Source of the DNA: Cenarchaeum sp. SB0662_bin_33
GTDB lineage: Archaea > Thermoproteota > Nitrososphaeria > Nitrososphaerales > Nitrosopumilaceae
Direction of reading: 5' to 3'
Length of the DNA stretch: 16,459 nucleotides
Assembly (NCBI GenBank): GCA_009840065.1
Contig: VXON01000069.1
Location: forward strand, 1 to 16,459
Both the position numbers and the translations under genes were made by a program. Below the pieces are notes generated by a model. That model was not told where the DNA came from, ran no database searches, and saw nothing but the letters and a program-made list of their open reading frames with translations. This document shows, one piece after another, positions 6,440 to 14,882 of this stretch (the first letter of the stretch is position 1; each line of letters opens with the position of its first letter).

Positions 6440-8560
6440 TTGTTTGATGTTGAGATAAAGTACCTGAGGGAGTCACTGGGCCGGGAACCCACCCCCACAG
6501 AAGAAGCCATTGTATCTGCAGAGTGGTCCGAGCACTGCTCCTACAAGTCATCCCGTATGCACATAAAAAAGATACCAAACAAGGCTCCCCATGTCATACA
6601 TGAGGATACCGACTCTGGTGTGATAGACGTGGGTGATGGATACGTCATAACGGCACACATAGAGAGCCACAACCACCCCTCGGCGCTGGACCCATTTGGA
6701 GGGGCTGCCACCGGCGTTGGCGGAATACTGCGGGATATTATATCTGCCGGCACAAGGCCGATAGCCGTACTAGATGGCCTGCACTTTGGGGATATATCCA
6801 CGGATACTCACGCGGCCTGGCTGCTGGGAGGTGCGATGCGTGGCATATCCCACTATGGTAACTGTATGGGAATACCAAACATAGGTGGCGAGATTGGCTT
6901 TGATGAGTCCTATACGGGATACGCACTAGTGGATGTTGCCGCCATAGGCTTTGGAAGGCGCGATAGACTCATACACAACAGGGCCGACCCGGGGGATCAT
7001 GTCATCATTATAGGTGGCCCCACCGGACGCGACGGCGTGGGTGGCTCGCAGTTTGCATCCGCACAGATGGATACGCAGGACAGGTCTGCAGTTCAGATAC
7101 CCGACCCATTCATGGAGAAGATGGTTATGGAGGTGATACTAAATGTGCGCCCCCACCTAAAGGCTCTCAAGGATCTGGGCGGCGGCGGACTAGCCTGCGC
7201 CCTCTCAGAGACCGCTGACTCACTGAAAGTGGGCATAGAGGCGCATACCGACCACATACATCTGCGGGATGACACGATGGGTCCTGATGAGATAATAATA
7301 TCAGAGTCACAAGAGAGGATGCTGGTAATTGTCGATGATGCGGGACTAGCCTATGTGTCGCAGGCATGCTCAAAGTTCCGTGTTCCTGTATCTGTGATTG
7401 GCAGCGTAAACGACACGGGCATGCTTACCGTATATCACCACGATGATGTGGTGGCCAGCCTGCCCGCGAATCTGGTCGCCAATGCACTATTCATAGAATG
7501 GATGGAGGAGCCGGCCACCTCCCCTGAAAGCGCGCATACGCCCCCCTGCGACAATATAATACCTGTGTTATATGACATGCTAAGTACGCCCGACTGCGCC
7601 GACAAGCGCTACATATATTCGCAGTATGATCATGAGGTAGGAATTCGAACCACAAAGAGGCCGGGCATGGACGCATCCGTGCTGCGCCTAGATAACGGCA
7701 GATACCTAGCCGTATCCCTGAGCAGCAACCCCCGGCACTGCATGTACAATCCGTATCATGGTACAATGGGATGCTTTGAGGAGTCATGCAGGAACGTAAC
7801 TTGTGCGGGCGCCCGGCCAGTGGCCATGCTCGATCACCTTCAGTTTGGCAGTCCTGAGTATCCGGATGTGTTCTGGTCATTTACAGAGAGTGTGCGCGCC
7901 CTCTCCGAGTATGCCCGGTATACCGGCATACCCTGCATAGGCGGCAAGGTCAGTCTGTATAATGAGACCGACCGGGGACCCATAAAACCATCCCCCGCAA
8001 TACTGGTACTAGGACTAGCAGATACAAACCACCGCCCCCCACCCCCTGCAAATAATGATACAATACTAATAATAGGCGATACGCACAATGAGTGCGGAGG
8101 CTCCATATATCACGATGTAATACGGTACGAGGGCGGCTACTCTCCGCGTCTGAGCATAAGGACATCTATGCGCAACATGGAGGCGGCGCGCATGCTGGCC
8201 GGACACGACATCTTCATACATGACTGTGCCCGGGGCGGACTGGGGATGGCAGTCATACGCATGTGCCTTGAACATGTTATCGGCTGCCGCATAGACCTAA
8301 AACAGATATCAGATACAATACCAGCTCATACGACACTCTTCTCTGAGAGCTACAGCAGGTATGTGGTATCGGTACCGCAGGACAAGCTCAACCACACACT
8401 GGATACATTACGCGGTACAGAGACACCATACCATATGATTGGCAGTTTCGGGAGTGATACAATTGCGTTTTCGTATAATGATTATACATACGAGATGGAC
8501 AGACAAAAGGCATACAAGATATGGTCAGAGTCACTAGAGAGTATGATACTGCATGGTTAG
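6440..8560 (+). CDS. purL: Phosphoribosylformylglycinamidine synthase subunit PurL
   Basis: ATP-dependent large subunit of FGAM synthase, 706 aa, the small bacterial/archaeal type that works with separate PurQ and PurS. The catalytic His is H32 in EWSEHCSYKSSR. AIRS-type ATP-binding motifs are seen as IESHNHPSALDPFGGAATG, GGPTGRDGVGGSQFAS, DLGGGGLACALSE and SESQERMLVIV. The second half repeats the fold, with GTMGCFEESCRNV and HDCARGGLGMAV. The TTG start directly after the purQ stop is preferred because the protein begins at the conserved family N-terminus; the nearby ATG 6436 reads into a stop. The end overlaps the purF start by 8 bp. No purS gene is seen in the window, so it must lie elsewhere. 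Confidence 0.96.
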   Translation: MFDVEIKYLRESLGREPTPTEEAIVSAEWSEHCSYKSSRMHIKKIPNKAPHVIHEDTDSGVIDVGDGYVITAHIESHNHPSALDPFGGAATGVGGILRDIISAGTRPIAVLDGLHFGDISTDTHAAWLLGGAMRGISHYGNCMGIPNIGGEIGFDESYTGYALVDVAAIGFGRRDRLIHNRADPGDHVIIIGGPTGRDGVGGSQFASAQMDTQDRSAVQIPDPFMEKMVMEVILNVRPHLKALKDLGGGGLACALSETADSLKVGIEAHTDHIHLRDDTMGPDEIIISESQERMLVIVDDAGLAYVSQACSKFRVPVSVIGSVNDTGMLTVYHHDDVVASLPANLVANALFIEWMEEPATSPESAHTPPCDNIIPVLYDMLSTPDCADKRYIYSQYDHEVGIRTTKRPGMDASVLRLDNGRYLAVSLSSNPRHCMYNPYHGTMGCFEESCRNVTCAGARPVAMLDHLQFGSPEYPDVFWSFTESVRALSEYARYTGIPCIGGKVSLYNETDRGPIKPSPAILVLGLADTNHRPPPPANNDTILIIGDTHNECGGSIYHDVIRYEGGYSPRLSIRTSMRNMEAARMLAGHDIFIHDCARGGLGMAVIRMCLEHVIGCRIDLKQISDTIPAHTTLFSESYSRYVVSVPQDKLNHTLDTLRGTETPYHMIGSFGSDTIAFSYNDYTYEMDRQKAYKIWSESLESMILHG

Positions 8561-9953
8561 GGAGAACTGCGGGGTTGTGGGCATATTCAGTATGGCCGGC
8601 TCTAATGTGGTACCCTTGGCGATTGATGCGTTAAGGGCCCTGCAGCACCGGGGCCAGGAGGCATGGGGCATTGCTGTGCCCAAGAAGGAGCCGCTGCGGC
8701 GCATGGGACTTGTATCTTCTTCATCATCAGAGTTCCGCAGCATAAGTGAGGAGTACGACTCGCCCTGCGTCATTGGCCATGTCAGATACTCTACCATAGG
8801 CCGGAGCAATCTGGAGAATGCACAGCCCCTGCGGGTCCGGGATCTCTGCGTGGCGCATAACGGTACCATGAGCAGCTCCGATGAGATAAAGAATATGGTG
8901 GGCGGCTGCACGTTTACGCCCAACATGGCTAGTGACACGCTCATGGCGGCCCGCCGACTCGTATCTCTGATGTCGGAGCGTGCAGGCATGGCCGATGCGC
9001 TCAACATACTACAGAACGAGATGGCCGGCTCGTACTGTTTTACCTTCATATCCGATGATGATTCGGTATATGCTGCCCGGGACCGTAGGGGCTTTAGGCC
9101 CATGGTTCTAGGCCACAAGAAGGGTGGCAACTCGCATATTGTGGCATCCGAATCCGCGGCGCTATCCGCGGTGGGCGCCACACTGATACGGGACGTATCT
9201 CCTGGCGAGCTCTTACGTATAAATGCAGACGGGTTATACAGTGAGATGTTCTCAAAGAAGGAGACTCCGGCACACTGCTCCTTTGAGTTTACATACTTTG
9301 CGCATCCCTCAAGCCGCATGGAGGGCATAAACATCTATGTGGCCCGTAAGCAGATAGGTCGCGGACTGGCAAAAAAGTTTCCCATCAGGGATGCGGACCT
9401 TGTGATACCGGTGCCGGACTCGGCACGCCCGGCAGCTTTGGGCTATGCGCAGGAACTCTCCATACCCTTTGATGAGGGGCTGCTAAAGGACCGTTACAGC
9501 AAGAAGGGGCCCCTGCGGAGCTTTATAGAACCCGAGCAGAGCGACCGTGTTGAGATAAACCGCTGGATCATACCAATTCGCGAGATAATACAGGACCGGC
9601 ACGTAGTTGTTATAGATGACAGTCTAGTCAGAGGTACCAGCTCCCGCTCCATAATAGAGTCTCTCCGCAATGCAGGAGCACGCAAGATAAGCATGCTCAT
9701 CACGTACCCTCCGGTGATGTTTCCATGCTATGCGGGTATAGACTTTCCATCCCGGAACGAGCTGGCCACATATACAGACGACAAAAAGAGCACACCAGAG
9801 GTGATAGAGATGGTGCGTCAGGATATAGGTGCCGACTTTCTGGGGTATAATGATGCTGAAACATTGGCCAGATCGGTGGGGATGCCTAAGGACTCTATGT
9901 GCTTTACATGTCATACGGGAGACTATTCAACACTAAACGTATATCAGGATTAA
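8553..9953 (+). CDS. purF: Amidophosphoribosyltransferase PurF
   Basis: Glutamine PRPP amidotransferase, the first committed step of purine synthesis, making phosphoribosylamine. 466 aa. MVREN is a short propeptide in front of the nucleophile C6 (CGVVGIF). The N-terminal Ntn domain shows LQHRGQEAWG, GHVRYSTIG and AHNGT. The C-terminal phosphoribosyltransferase domain carries the PRPP loop VVIDDSLVRGTSS. Cysteines fitting a Bacillus-type 4Fe-4S site are present in HCSFEFTYF, FPCYAGID and CFTCHTGDY, so this is probably the iron-sulfur, propeptide-processed class. ATG 8553 overlaps the end of purL by 8 bp, supporting co-translation. An antisense open frame of 266 codons across its first half is a shadow. 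Confidence 0.96.
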   Translation: MVRENCGVVGIFSMAGSNVVPLAIDALRALQHRGQEAWGIAVPKKEPLRRMGLVSSSSSEFRSISEEYDSPCVIGHVRYSTIGRSNLENAQPLRVRDLCVAHNGTMSSSDEIKNMVGGCTFTPNMASDTLMAARRLVSLMSERAGMADALNILQNEMAGSYCFTFISDDDSVYAARDRRGFRPMVLGHKKGGNSHIVASESAALSAVGATLIRDVSPGELLRINADGLYSEMFSKKETPAHCSFEFTYFAHPSSRMEGINIYVARKQIGRGLAKKFPIRDADLVIPVPDSARPAALGYAQELSIPFDEGLLKDRYSKKGPLRSFIEPEQSDRVEINRWIIPIREIIQDRHVVVIDDSLVRGTSSRSIIESLRNAGARKISMLITYPPVMFPCYAGIDFPSRNELATYTDDKKSTPEVIEMVRQDIGADFLGYNDAETLARSVGMPKDSMCFTCHTGDYSTLNVYQD

Positions 9954-9980
9954 TAAACATGCCACATACAACATGATATA

Positions 9981-10970
9981 ATGCGCATAATACAGAGCGG
10001 CTTTGGTGCAGTGGGCCAGAGTCTGGCGGGCCTCCTAGAGTCCCGGGATGACATATACACAAAGTACGGCATAATGACAAAATTCGTGGCCATATCCGAT
10101 AGTGGTGGTACCATACATGATGAGTCCGGCCTGGATCCGGCCAGAATGATACAGAAGAAGCGGCAGGAGGGCACCATATCCGACTCCAAAAAGAGCATAT
10201 CCTCCATAATACAGAACATGGATGCGGATGTACTGATTGAGGCGACACCTAGCAATTATATTGATGGTGAGCCTGGTATGACCAACATAATAACCGCGCT
10301 CAAAAGAGGCATACATGTAATATCCGTAAACAAGGGCCCGCTGGCGCTGGCCCTGCCCAGCCTAGTCGAGATGGCAGTATACAATGGCGTATATCTGCGG
10401 TTCAGTGGTACCGTGGGGGGCGGCACGCCCATTCTAAACTATGCCAAAAAGTCTCTGAGGGGTGAGCGCATAACATCGTTCAGGGGCATACTGAACGGTA
10501 CCACCAACTACATACTGACTAGTATGGGAGGTGGGATGTCATTTGAGGAGGCCCTTGGTGATGCCCGGGGCCGCGGCTATGTGGAGGCTGATGAGTCGCT
10601 GGACCTAGATGGGTGGGATGTGGCCGCCAAGCTTACAATACTCTCCAACTGGGTCATGAACCAAAAGACGACCATACACCAGGTGGAGCGGGATGGAATA
10701 AGGGATGTAACACAGCAGGATATACAAAGGTCCACAGAACGCGGCAACGCCATAAAGCTGGTGGCCAACTGTAACGATGTCATATCAGTCGGCGTGGAGG
10801 ATGTGCCCTTTGATGATCCGCTATGCATACACGGCACCCTGAACGCGGCCTCGTTCACATCCGAGCATTCGGGGACGCAGACTATAATCGGTCGTGGTGC
10901 CGGCGGCATTGAGACTGCCAGCTCTGTATTGCGAGATCTCTTGGATATAAGACAGGTGGTGACAAAGTAA
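9981..10970 (+). CDS. hom: Homoserine dehydrogenase
   Basis: Reduces aspartate semialdehyde to homoserine with NAD(P)H, the branch point to threonine and methionine. 329 aa, a compact form with no C-terminal ACT domain and no aspartokinase fusion. The Rossmann motif is GFGAVG at residues 8-13, followed by EATPSNY and SVNKGPLAL. The catalytic domain has GTVGGGTPIL, LNGTTNYIL and EADESLDLDGWDVAAKLTIL. ATG 9981 lies 27 bp after purF. TTAATAAA at the purF stop (9950-9957) sits about 27 bp upstream and could be its own box A, so it may be transcribed both with the pur genes and alone. Confidence 0.94.
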   Translation: MRIIQSGFGAVGQSLAGLLESRDDIYTKYGIMTKFVAISDSGGTIHDESGLDPARMIQKKRQEGTISDSKKSISSIIQNMDADVLIEATPSNYIDGEPGMTNIITALKRGIHVISVNKGPLALALPSLVEMAVYNGVYLRFSGTVGGGTPILNYAKKSLRGERITSFRGILNGTTNYILTSMGGGMSFEEALGDARGRGYVEADESLDLDGWDVAAKLTILSNWVMNQKTTIHQVERDGIRDVTQQDIQRSTERGNAIKLVANCNDVISVGVEDVPFDDPLCIHGTLNAASFTSEHSGTQTIIGRGAGGIETASSVLRDLLDIRQVVTK

Positions 10971-11046
10971 CATAAAGTCACACAACATATCAAAGAGTCA
11001 GACCAGTGCTATACTAAGCCAGATATCCGAGTCCTGGGGGTTTGAG

Positions 11047-11439
11047 ATGCCCCGTATACGAAATTTAACGATACACCACATGGCCGATGATGCCCAGCTT
11101 CTGTCCGGAGGGGAGCTAAAGATATTATGTCTATCGGATCAGTACATACCGTTTCTCTCGTGCACATACATGCTGGAGCGGTTCCCTACAGTAACCGTCG
11201 ATGATGGAGCTATTAGATTCGTCTGTAACGGGGCCGACGTAATGCGCCCCGGCATTGTGTGCACTGATACGTTTGCGAGCAACGACATAGTCTGTGTTGT
11301 CGAGTCCCGCAGAAAGTATCTGGCCGTGGGCATATCGCTCATGGACAGCGAGAGCCTAATGGCCGCTAGCAGGGGAGCTACAGTAAGGAGCATACACTAC
11401 ATATCTGATAAATATTGGGAGTCTTGCAAGCTGTTATGA
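11047..11439 (+). CDS. PUA-domain RNA-binding protein
   Basis: 130 aa. The C-terminal half is a PUA domain, read from DDGAIRFVCNGADVMRPGIV, FASNDIVCVVESRRKYLAVG and the closing ATVRSIHYISDKYWE, as in archaeal MCT-1-like PUA proteins. The N-terminal half resembles the pre-PUA region of that group. The fold binds structured RNA; the archaeal group is thought to act in translation or tRNA/rRNA handling, but the precise role is not visible here. A TATA-like GCTATACTA lies about 35 bp upstream and GGGGG just before the start. It converges on the proteasome gene and the two overlap by 6 bp at their stops. Confidence 0.82.
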   Translation: MPRIRNLTIHHMADDAQLLSGGELKILCLSDQYIPFLSCTYMLERFPTVTVDDGAIRFVCNGADVMRPGIVCTDTFASNDIVCVVESRRKYLAVGISLMDSESLMAASRGATVRSIHYISDKYWESCKLL

Positions 11440-12024
11440 TGTCAGCTGCTGACTTCCATCTGATTTTATGACTAGTATGTCGGTGCCGTCCCCACTTGAT
11501 GCATCCCTCTGGGATGCAGCGTTTATCGCCTTCTTGACCAGTTCTATGCCGTCGTCTGTGGATATGCCTGTTGTATACTGCGGGTCCAGCACGCCTAGGG
11601 CCATCTCGGCACCCGTCCCCACCGCCGCATATTCATCCGGCAGTACCGAACCTAGGGGGTCCAGTGTGTATAGTTTTGGTTCGTCCACAAACCCTCCCAC
11701 TATGACCTGTGTTAGAAGGGGGAAGAATCTCCTATCATACATCATGTTTGACATCATCTTTGCAATTGTGTTTGGAGGTACCTCGCGGCGTATCTCCATC
11801 CTTCGAATCTTGGCCAGTGCCTTTATCTGGAGTGCTAGAATCTGCATGTCTGCCACAAGGCCCGCACATGCAGCTCCCACATTTGATGTCAACTGAAACG
11901 TCTTTCTTGTGGTCTTACTGACCAGCAGGTGACCGTATGCTATACGTCTCTCGCTGCCGAACACTACACTATCATCACATGTTACGCCCACAGCCGTGGC
12001 TCCTGGCATGTACATATATGACAT
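11434..12024 (-). CDS. psmB: Archaeal 20S proteasome beta subunit, probably the catalytically inactive type
   Basis: Beta-type proteasome subunit, 196 aa. GATAVGVTCDDSVVFGSERR aligns with the mature N-terminus TTTVGI...TERR of archaeal beta subunits. Glu17 (SERR) and Lys33 (TRKTF) are in place, but the position of the catalytic Thr1 is Ala (G|ATAVG). GLVADMQ, GGFVDEPKLYTLD, GTGAEMALGVLD and AASQRDASSGDGTDI are typical. Some archaea carry two beta subunits, one of which lacks peptidase activity and shapes the chamber; this gene fits that one. ATG 12024 is supported by a TATA box 25 bp upstream. The propeptide is very short (MSYMYMPG). If the alignment is shifted by one, T2 could serve, but that would break the spacing to Lys33. 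Confidence 0.93.
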   Translation of the reverse strand: MSYMYMPGATAVGVTCDDSVVFGSERRIAYGHLLVSKTTRKTFQLTSNVGAACAGLVADMQILALQIKALAKIRRMEIRREVPPNTIAKMMSNMMYDRRFFPLLTQVIVGGFVDEPKLYTLDPLGSVLPDEYAAVGTGAEMALGVLDPQYTTGISTDDGIELVKKAINAASQRDASSGDGTDILVIKSDGSQQLTS

Positions 12025-12045
12025 ATCTCAGATTGTTATGGAACG

Positions 12046-12052
12046 TATTAAA
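12046..12052 (-). promoter_or_regulatory. TATA box of psmB
   Basis: TTTAATA on the minus strand, centred 25 bp before ATG 12024, fitting a leaderless transcript. Confidence 0.55.
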
Positions 12053-12299
12053 TGGGTTTCGTTTTGTGGGGGTTGGTGCGTTAACTGTTGGTGAATGGCG
12101 CATCTTTCGTATTCTTCGGCCGGCGGAACTTTGCCACGACCACACACCGGCATATTATACTAAGAGAGTAGTCTGAATACGGGAGTATTGTACCTGATTG
12201 CCTTAAGCAACACCTATTGTACATCACATCTTTTAGGGCCACGGCATAGTTGGGCAGTATTCGTATCCGGGATGGTTCCATATTGATTAACGTCATCAG
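12053..12299. other. Region without a recognised gene
   Basis: About 250 bp between psmB and the transposase remnant. A minus-strand frame of 78 codons (12081-12317) crosses it, but it has no recognisable domain and enters the remnant, so I do not call it. Nothing else stands out. Confidence 0.4.
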
Positions 12300-12695
12300 A
12301 TGTGCATGATACACCAAAAACGTATAGTAAAAAAAGATCTCAAATTCAACCTACCCCAAGGCGGTGTCAAGGTGTTTCTGAAAGAGTTATCCCAATTATA
12401 CAACCAGTATATAACATGTGATAAAATACAGGACCCACATACTAGAGCAGTAGCCGCTGCATGTTTGAATAAGCAGATGAGCGATTTGATGTATCGAGAC
12501 TGACAGGATGATGAGGACCATACAATAAACCATTACAGAAAGAGACATCATCGTGAGGGGCATCATCTGTCTACATTTTTGCACATAGAACACGTTGACT
12601 CCAACAACAACGCCGTTGAACGAATCGATAGGGGATTTGTGGCCATATATAGTGGTGGGAACAGATCCGAAGAAGGGATGTACATCATACGCTAG
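12300..12695 (+). pseudogene. DDE transposase, C-terminal remnant (IS66-like)
   Basis: One frame runs from ATG 12300 to TAG 12693 with a single TGA at 12501-12503. Before the stop it reads FLKELSQLYNQYI and AAACLNKQM. After it, it reads FLHIEHVDSNNNAVER then IDRGFVAI and GGNRSEEGM. The NNxxER block followed by GGNRSeeG is the catalytic-Glu region of IS66-like DDE transposases, so this is the last third of such a protein. The catalytic Asp residues and N-terminus are missing upstream, and the stop interrupts what is left. About 180 bp downstream lies a terminal repeat identical in type to the MITE ends, so this may be the 3' end of the autonomous element that mobilises the MITEs. Confidence 0.72.
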
Positions 12696-12873
12696 GGTGC
12701 GGAGCGAGAGTTTCTACAGAAAAATCACCTGACGTACGGCTGGTCTGACGGATATGCTAGATGGCCAGCCCACATAATCATACCAATTGGCAAATCGGCG
12801 CATGGATTTTTGATGTGTATCTGAACTACATATCCTACTTTTTACATTATACTGTCCCGACCAAGTAGGCAAC

Positions 12874-12894
12874 TTCAAAAAGCAAAACACTTTC
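12874..12894 (-). repeat. Lone MITE-type terminal inverted repeat
   Basis: 21 bp, TTCAAAAAGCAAAACACTTTC, the same as the right end of copy 2 at 5392-5412. No matching partner end or MITE interior lies beside it. Its orientation makes it the right end of an element extending leftward, over the transposase remnant at 12300-12695. Confidence 0.8.
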
Positions 12895-12920
12895 ACATTT
12901 TCCACTTTTTCACTTTCTGA

Positions 12921-13560
12921 ATGATGGAACAGACACAAATACAACAACTGGAAAGGGCATTTAACCGTAATGAGGCGGTCCCTGCCCGGTGGAAGAGTTG
13001 GGATAGGATGCTGGCGAGTCTGCTTGCAAGAGATATGCGACTGATTCGCGCAGCCGTGTGGATGTCTCTACGCGTCTCTTGGAGTGATGGTGCTGCAAAA
13101 CGCGGAATGCAGGCCTTGGAGATATTGGCGCATGAGTGGATTATATCAAGAGTTACGCCGTATCATCATACTGTGCGATCCCTCTATAACATACAACGTA
13201 CGACAAAAGAGATGCGACTGGTTCTGTGACTGGCCGGATTACCTGCATCGCAGGGCCCAATGCAAGCACACACTAGCGGTGATGGACCATGTAGTTGAGC
13301 AGGAGGAGTTAGAACTGGGCACGCATGAGTGTACCGGGACCGGGCAGGGTGAGCAACCTGACATTCACGTTGAGGAGGTACCCGAATATCCACAAAAATG
13401 CATAGAGACGCGCACAGTAAAGTGGGGCTTTACGGGTAAGGGTGAGTGTCGAAGACAGAGGTACAAGTGCAAGAACCCCGAATGTGGGTGCACATTTGTG
13501 TACAGGGGTAGGTTTGAGCGAATACACAAACCCATTTGGGCAATACTGCGAGCCTTCAAC
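12921..13560 (+). pseudogene. Transposase N-terminal remnant: SWIM-like finger plus zinc ribbon, frameshifted
   Basis: Two overlapping frames form one decayed gene. From ATG 12921 the first frame gives a helical N-terminus (RWKSWDRMLASLLARDMRLI) to about 13140. Then the +1 frame carries YNVRQKRC and WFCDWPDYLHRRAQCKH, a SWIM-type CxCxnCxH finger whose second Cys reads Trp (TGG for TGC or TGT). Further on, KWGFTGKGECRRQRYKCKN and ECGCTF form a zinc ribbon of the kind that precedes DDE transposase cores, with degenerate first cysteines. The frame runs into the MITE at 13561 and no catalytic domain follows. The shift lies between about 13140 and 13190. The original protein was probably an archaeal transposase, perhaps of the same family as the pieces at 12300 and 16353, but that link is an inference. 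Confidence 0.6.
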
Positions 13561-13698
13561 GAAAGTGTTTTGCTTTTTGATATGCGTAAAAACGATGATG
13601 CGTGAAATTAATGGTTTCTATTACCAATTATTGGCATTTTAAACGATTTTTTAATATTGAATAGCAATCATTGGCTATTCAAAAAGCAAAACATTTTC
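13561..13698 (-). repeat. MITE-like element, copy 3 (longer variant)
   Basis: 138 bp with the shared ends (left GAAAGTGTTTTGCTTTTTGA, right complement with one mismatch), in the same orientation as copy 2. Near the right end it carries an extra small hairpin, GAATAGC...GCTATTC, absent from copies 1 and 2, which explains most of the length difference. It interrupts or terminates the transposase remnant. CGTT (as AACG on this strand) again stands outside the same end. Confidence 0.82.
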
Positions 13699-13770
13699 AA
13701 AGAATCAATCATCCGAGTCCGAGTGACCCTAGAAAGTCGATCTTACAGAAAAGAATGATGTGTCCTACGG

Positions 13771-14882
13771 TCAGGCGTTGTATATTGGTCGGTAGGATGC
13801 CGAGCCGGAAGCGTCTAGGTTCCATGACCAGTCGGTACCATCACTGTCTATCTCCATCTCCTCGTTGGCGGTGCATTCCTTCTTGCCGGGATCGTTGGTG
13901 GAATCGTTGTCACGTTCCGTATCCGACTCTCCGTTGACCGTCAAGTACATGTAGTGGCTGACTTTGGCCTCACCATATTCCAGTTCGCAGGCCTGGACGA
14001 ACGCACGGACGGTCCGGTCATAGGCGCCGGTCCCGCTGTTGGAGGCGGACGCGCTGCCCCAACCTTTCACGGTATCGCCCCAAGAACAACTGGTCGCGCT
14101 GGTCCCGTCGCATACACCACTGATGGACACGGACAGGGTCATCCATGCGGGTTGCCATCCGGAACTATCCGGGGTGATTCCCGGGCATTTCCGAGGCTGC
14201 CAAACTCATTGACTTCTGACACGAATGTGACCCGTCCACAGTTATCAGTATATTCGCAGGTGGACTCACGGAATACAGATCCCCAGTAATCGAGGTCACT
14301 CCTCTTTAGGTCAAGGGGTGGTTCGCCGTGTGCCGCCATGTCGTCTAGGTGGGCGGTAATCTCACCCATGATGGCTTCGTAGTTGGGCACATGGCCGGCC
14401 AGCATTCTCATTTCCCCATCTATCGCTGCGATTGTGCCCGGGTACTGGTATTCATCCAACAGCCAGTCCCTGTATTTCTGGACAGCCTCGTTCGTGACGG
14501 TCTCCATCCCGGATAACCGTTCCTTGGCCACCACCAGAACCGCGGCCTCATAACTGGAGCCGCCCTTGCCGATGATGGTATCAAAGTTAATCACCTTGAG
14601 GTAGTTCACCTGCATTGCCTGGTTCCAGCCGTTCTGTTTCAGGTCGGCGGTAACATATGCGCGTATAGACTCCATGTCCAGTTCCAAGGTCTCCACGGTA
14701 TCGAACTGTCCAGGAACCCATACGGATGGATTCCTGGGCAACAGGTAATTCGGAATCAGTGTTTGCTGTACGTCAACCTGTGCGGGGGTAACTGTCACAG
14801 CGGTTGCCGCAGATGACAAGCCCAACGCTGCCAGGACCGCGATAGACGTGAGTGTTAATATCGTCTTGATATCCCGTTACAT
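13771..14882 (-). pseudogene. Secreted protein gene B, broken by a stop at codon 2 and a frameshift
   Basis: Read on the minus strand, ATG 14882 is followed at once by TAA (14877-14879). The same frame continues RDIKTILTLTSIAVLAALG then LSSAATA, a clear signal peptide, and a folded-looking domain to about 14170 (DLDYWGSVFRESTCEYTDNC, GRVTFVSEVNEFGSLGN). There the frame must shift for PAWMTLSVSISGVCDG and the rest to its stop at 13771. The reconstructed product is about 370 aa, exported, with Cys pairs suggesting disulfides outside the cell. A TTG at 14825 would begin inside the signal peptide. It is a tandem, diverged relative of gene A: both have a YWG...C...C block, then a beta-rich part with a Cys hairpin. 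I recognise no named family. Confidence 0.62.

Noticed and set aside
8534..9334. 266-codon open frame antisense to purF
   Set aside because: purF is unmistakable on the other strand with conserved catalytic residues throughout; the antisense frame has low-complexity Ser/Ala composition and no recognisable domain.
10577..10993. 138-codon open frame antisense to hom
   Set aside because: Fully overlaps the conserved C-terminal half of homoserine dehydrogenase; no start signal or domain of its own.
12081..12317. 78-codon minus-strand frame between psmB and the transposase remnant
   Set aside because: No recognisable motif, no convincing promoter or ribosome site, and it runs into the transposase remnant; possible but unsupported.
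12300..12503. 67-codon frame as an independent small gene
   Set aside because: The same frame continues past its TGA into clear transposase sequence, so it is the front part of a pseudogene.
55..13698. MITE repeats as a CRISPR array or leader
   Set aside because: The repeats are kilobases apart, have terminal inverted symmetry, and no spacers or cas genes accompany them.
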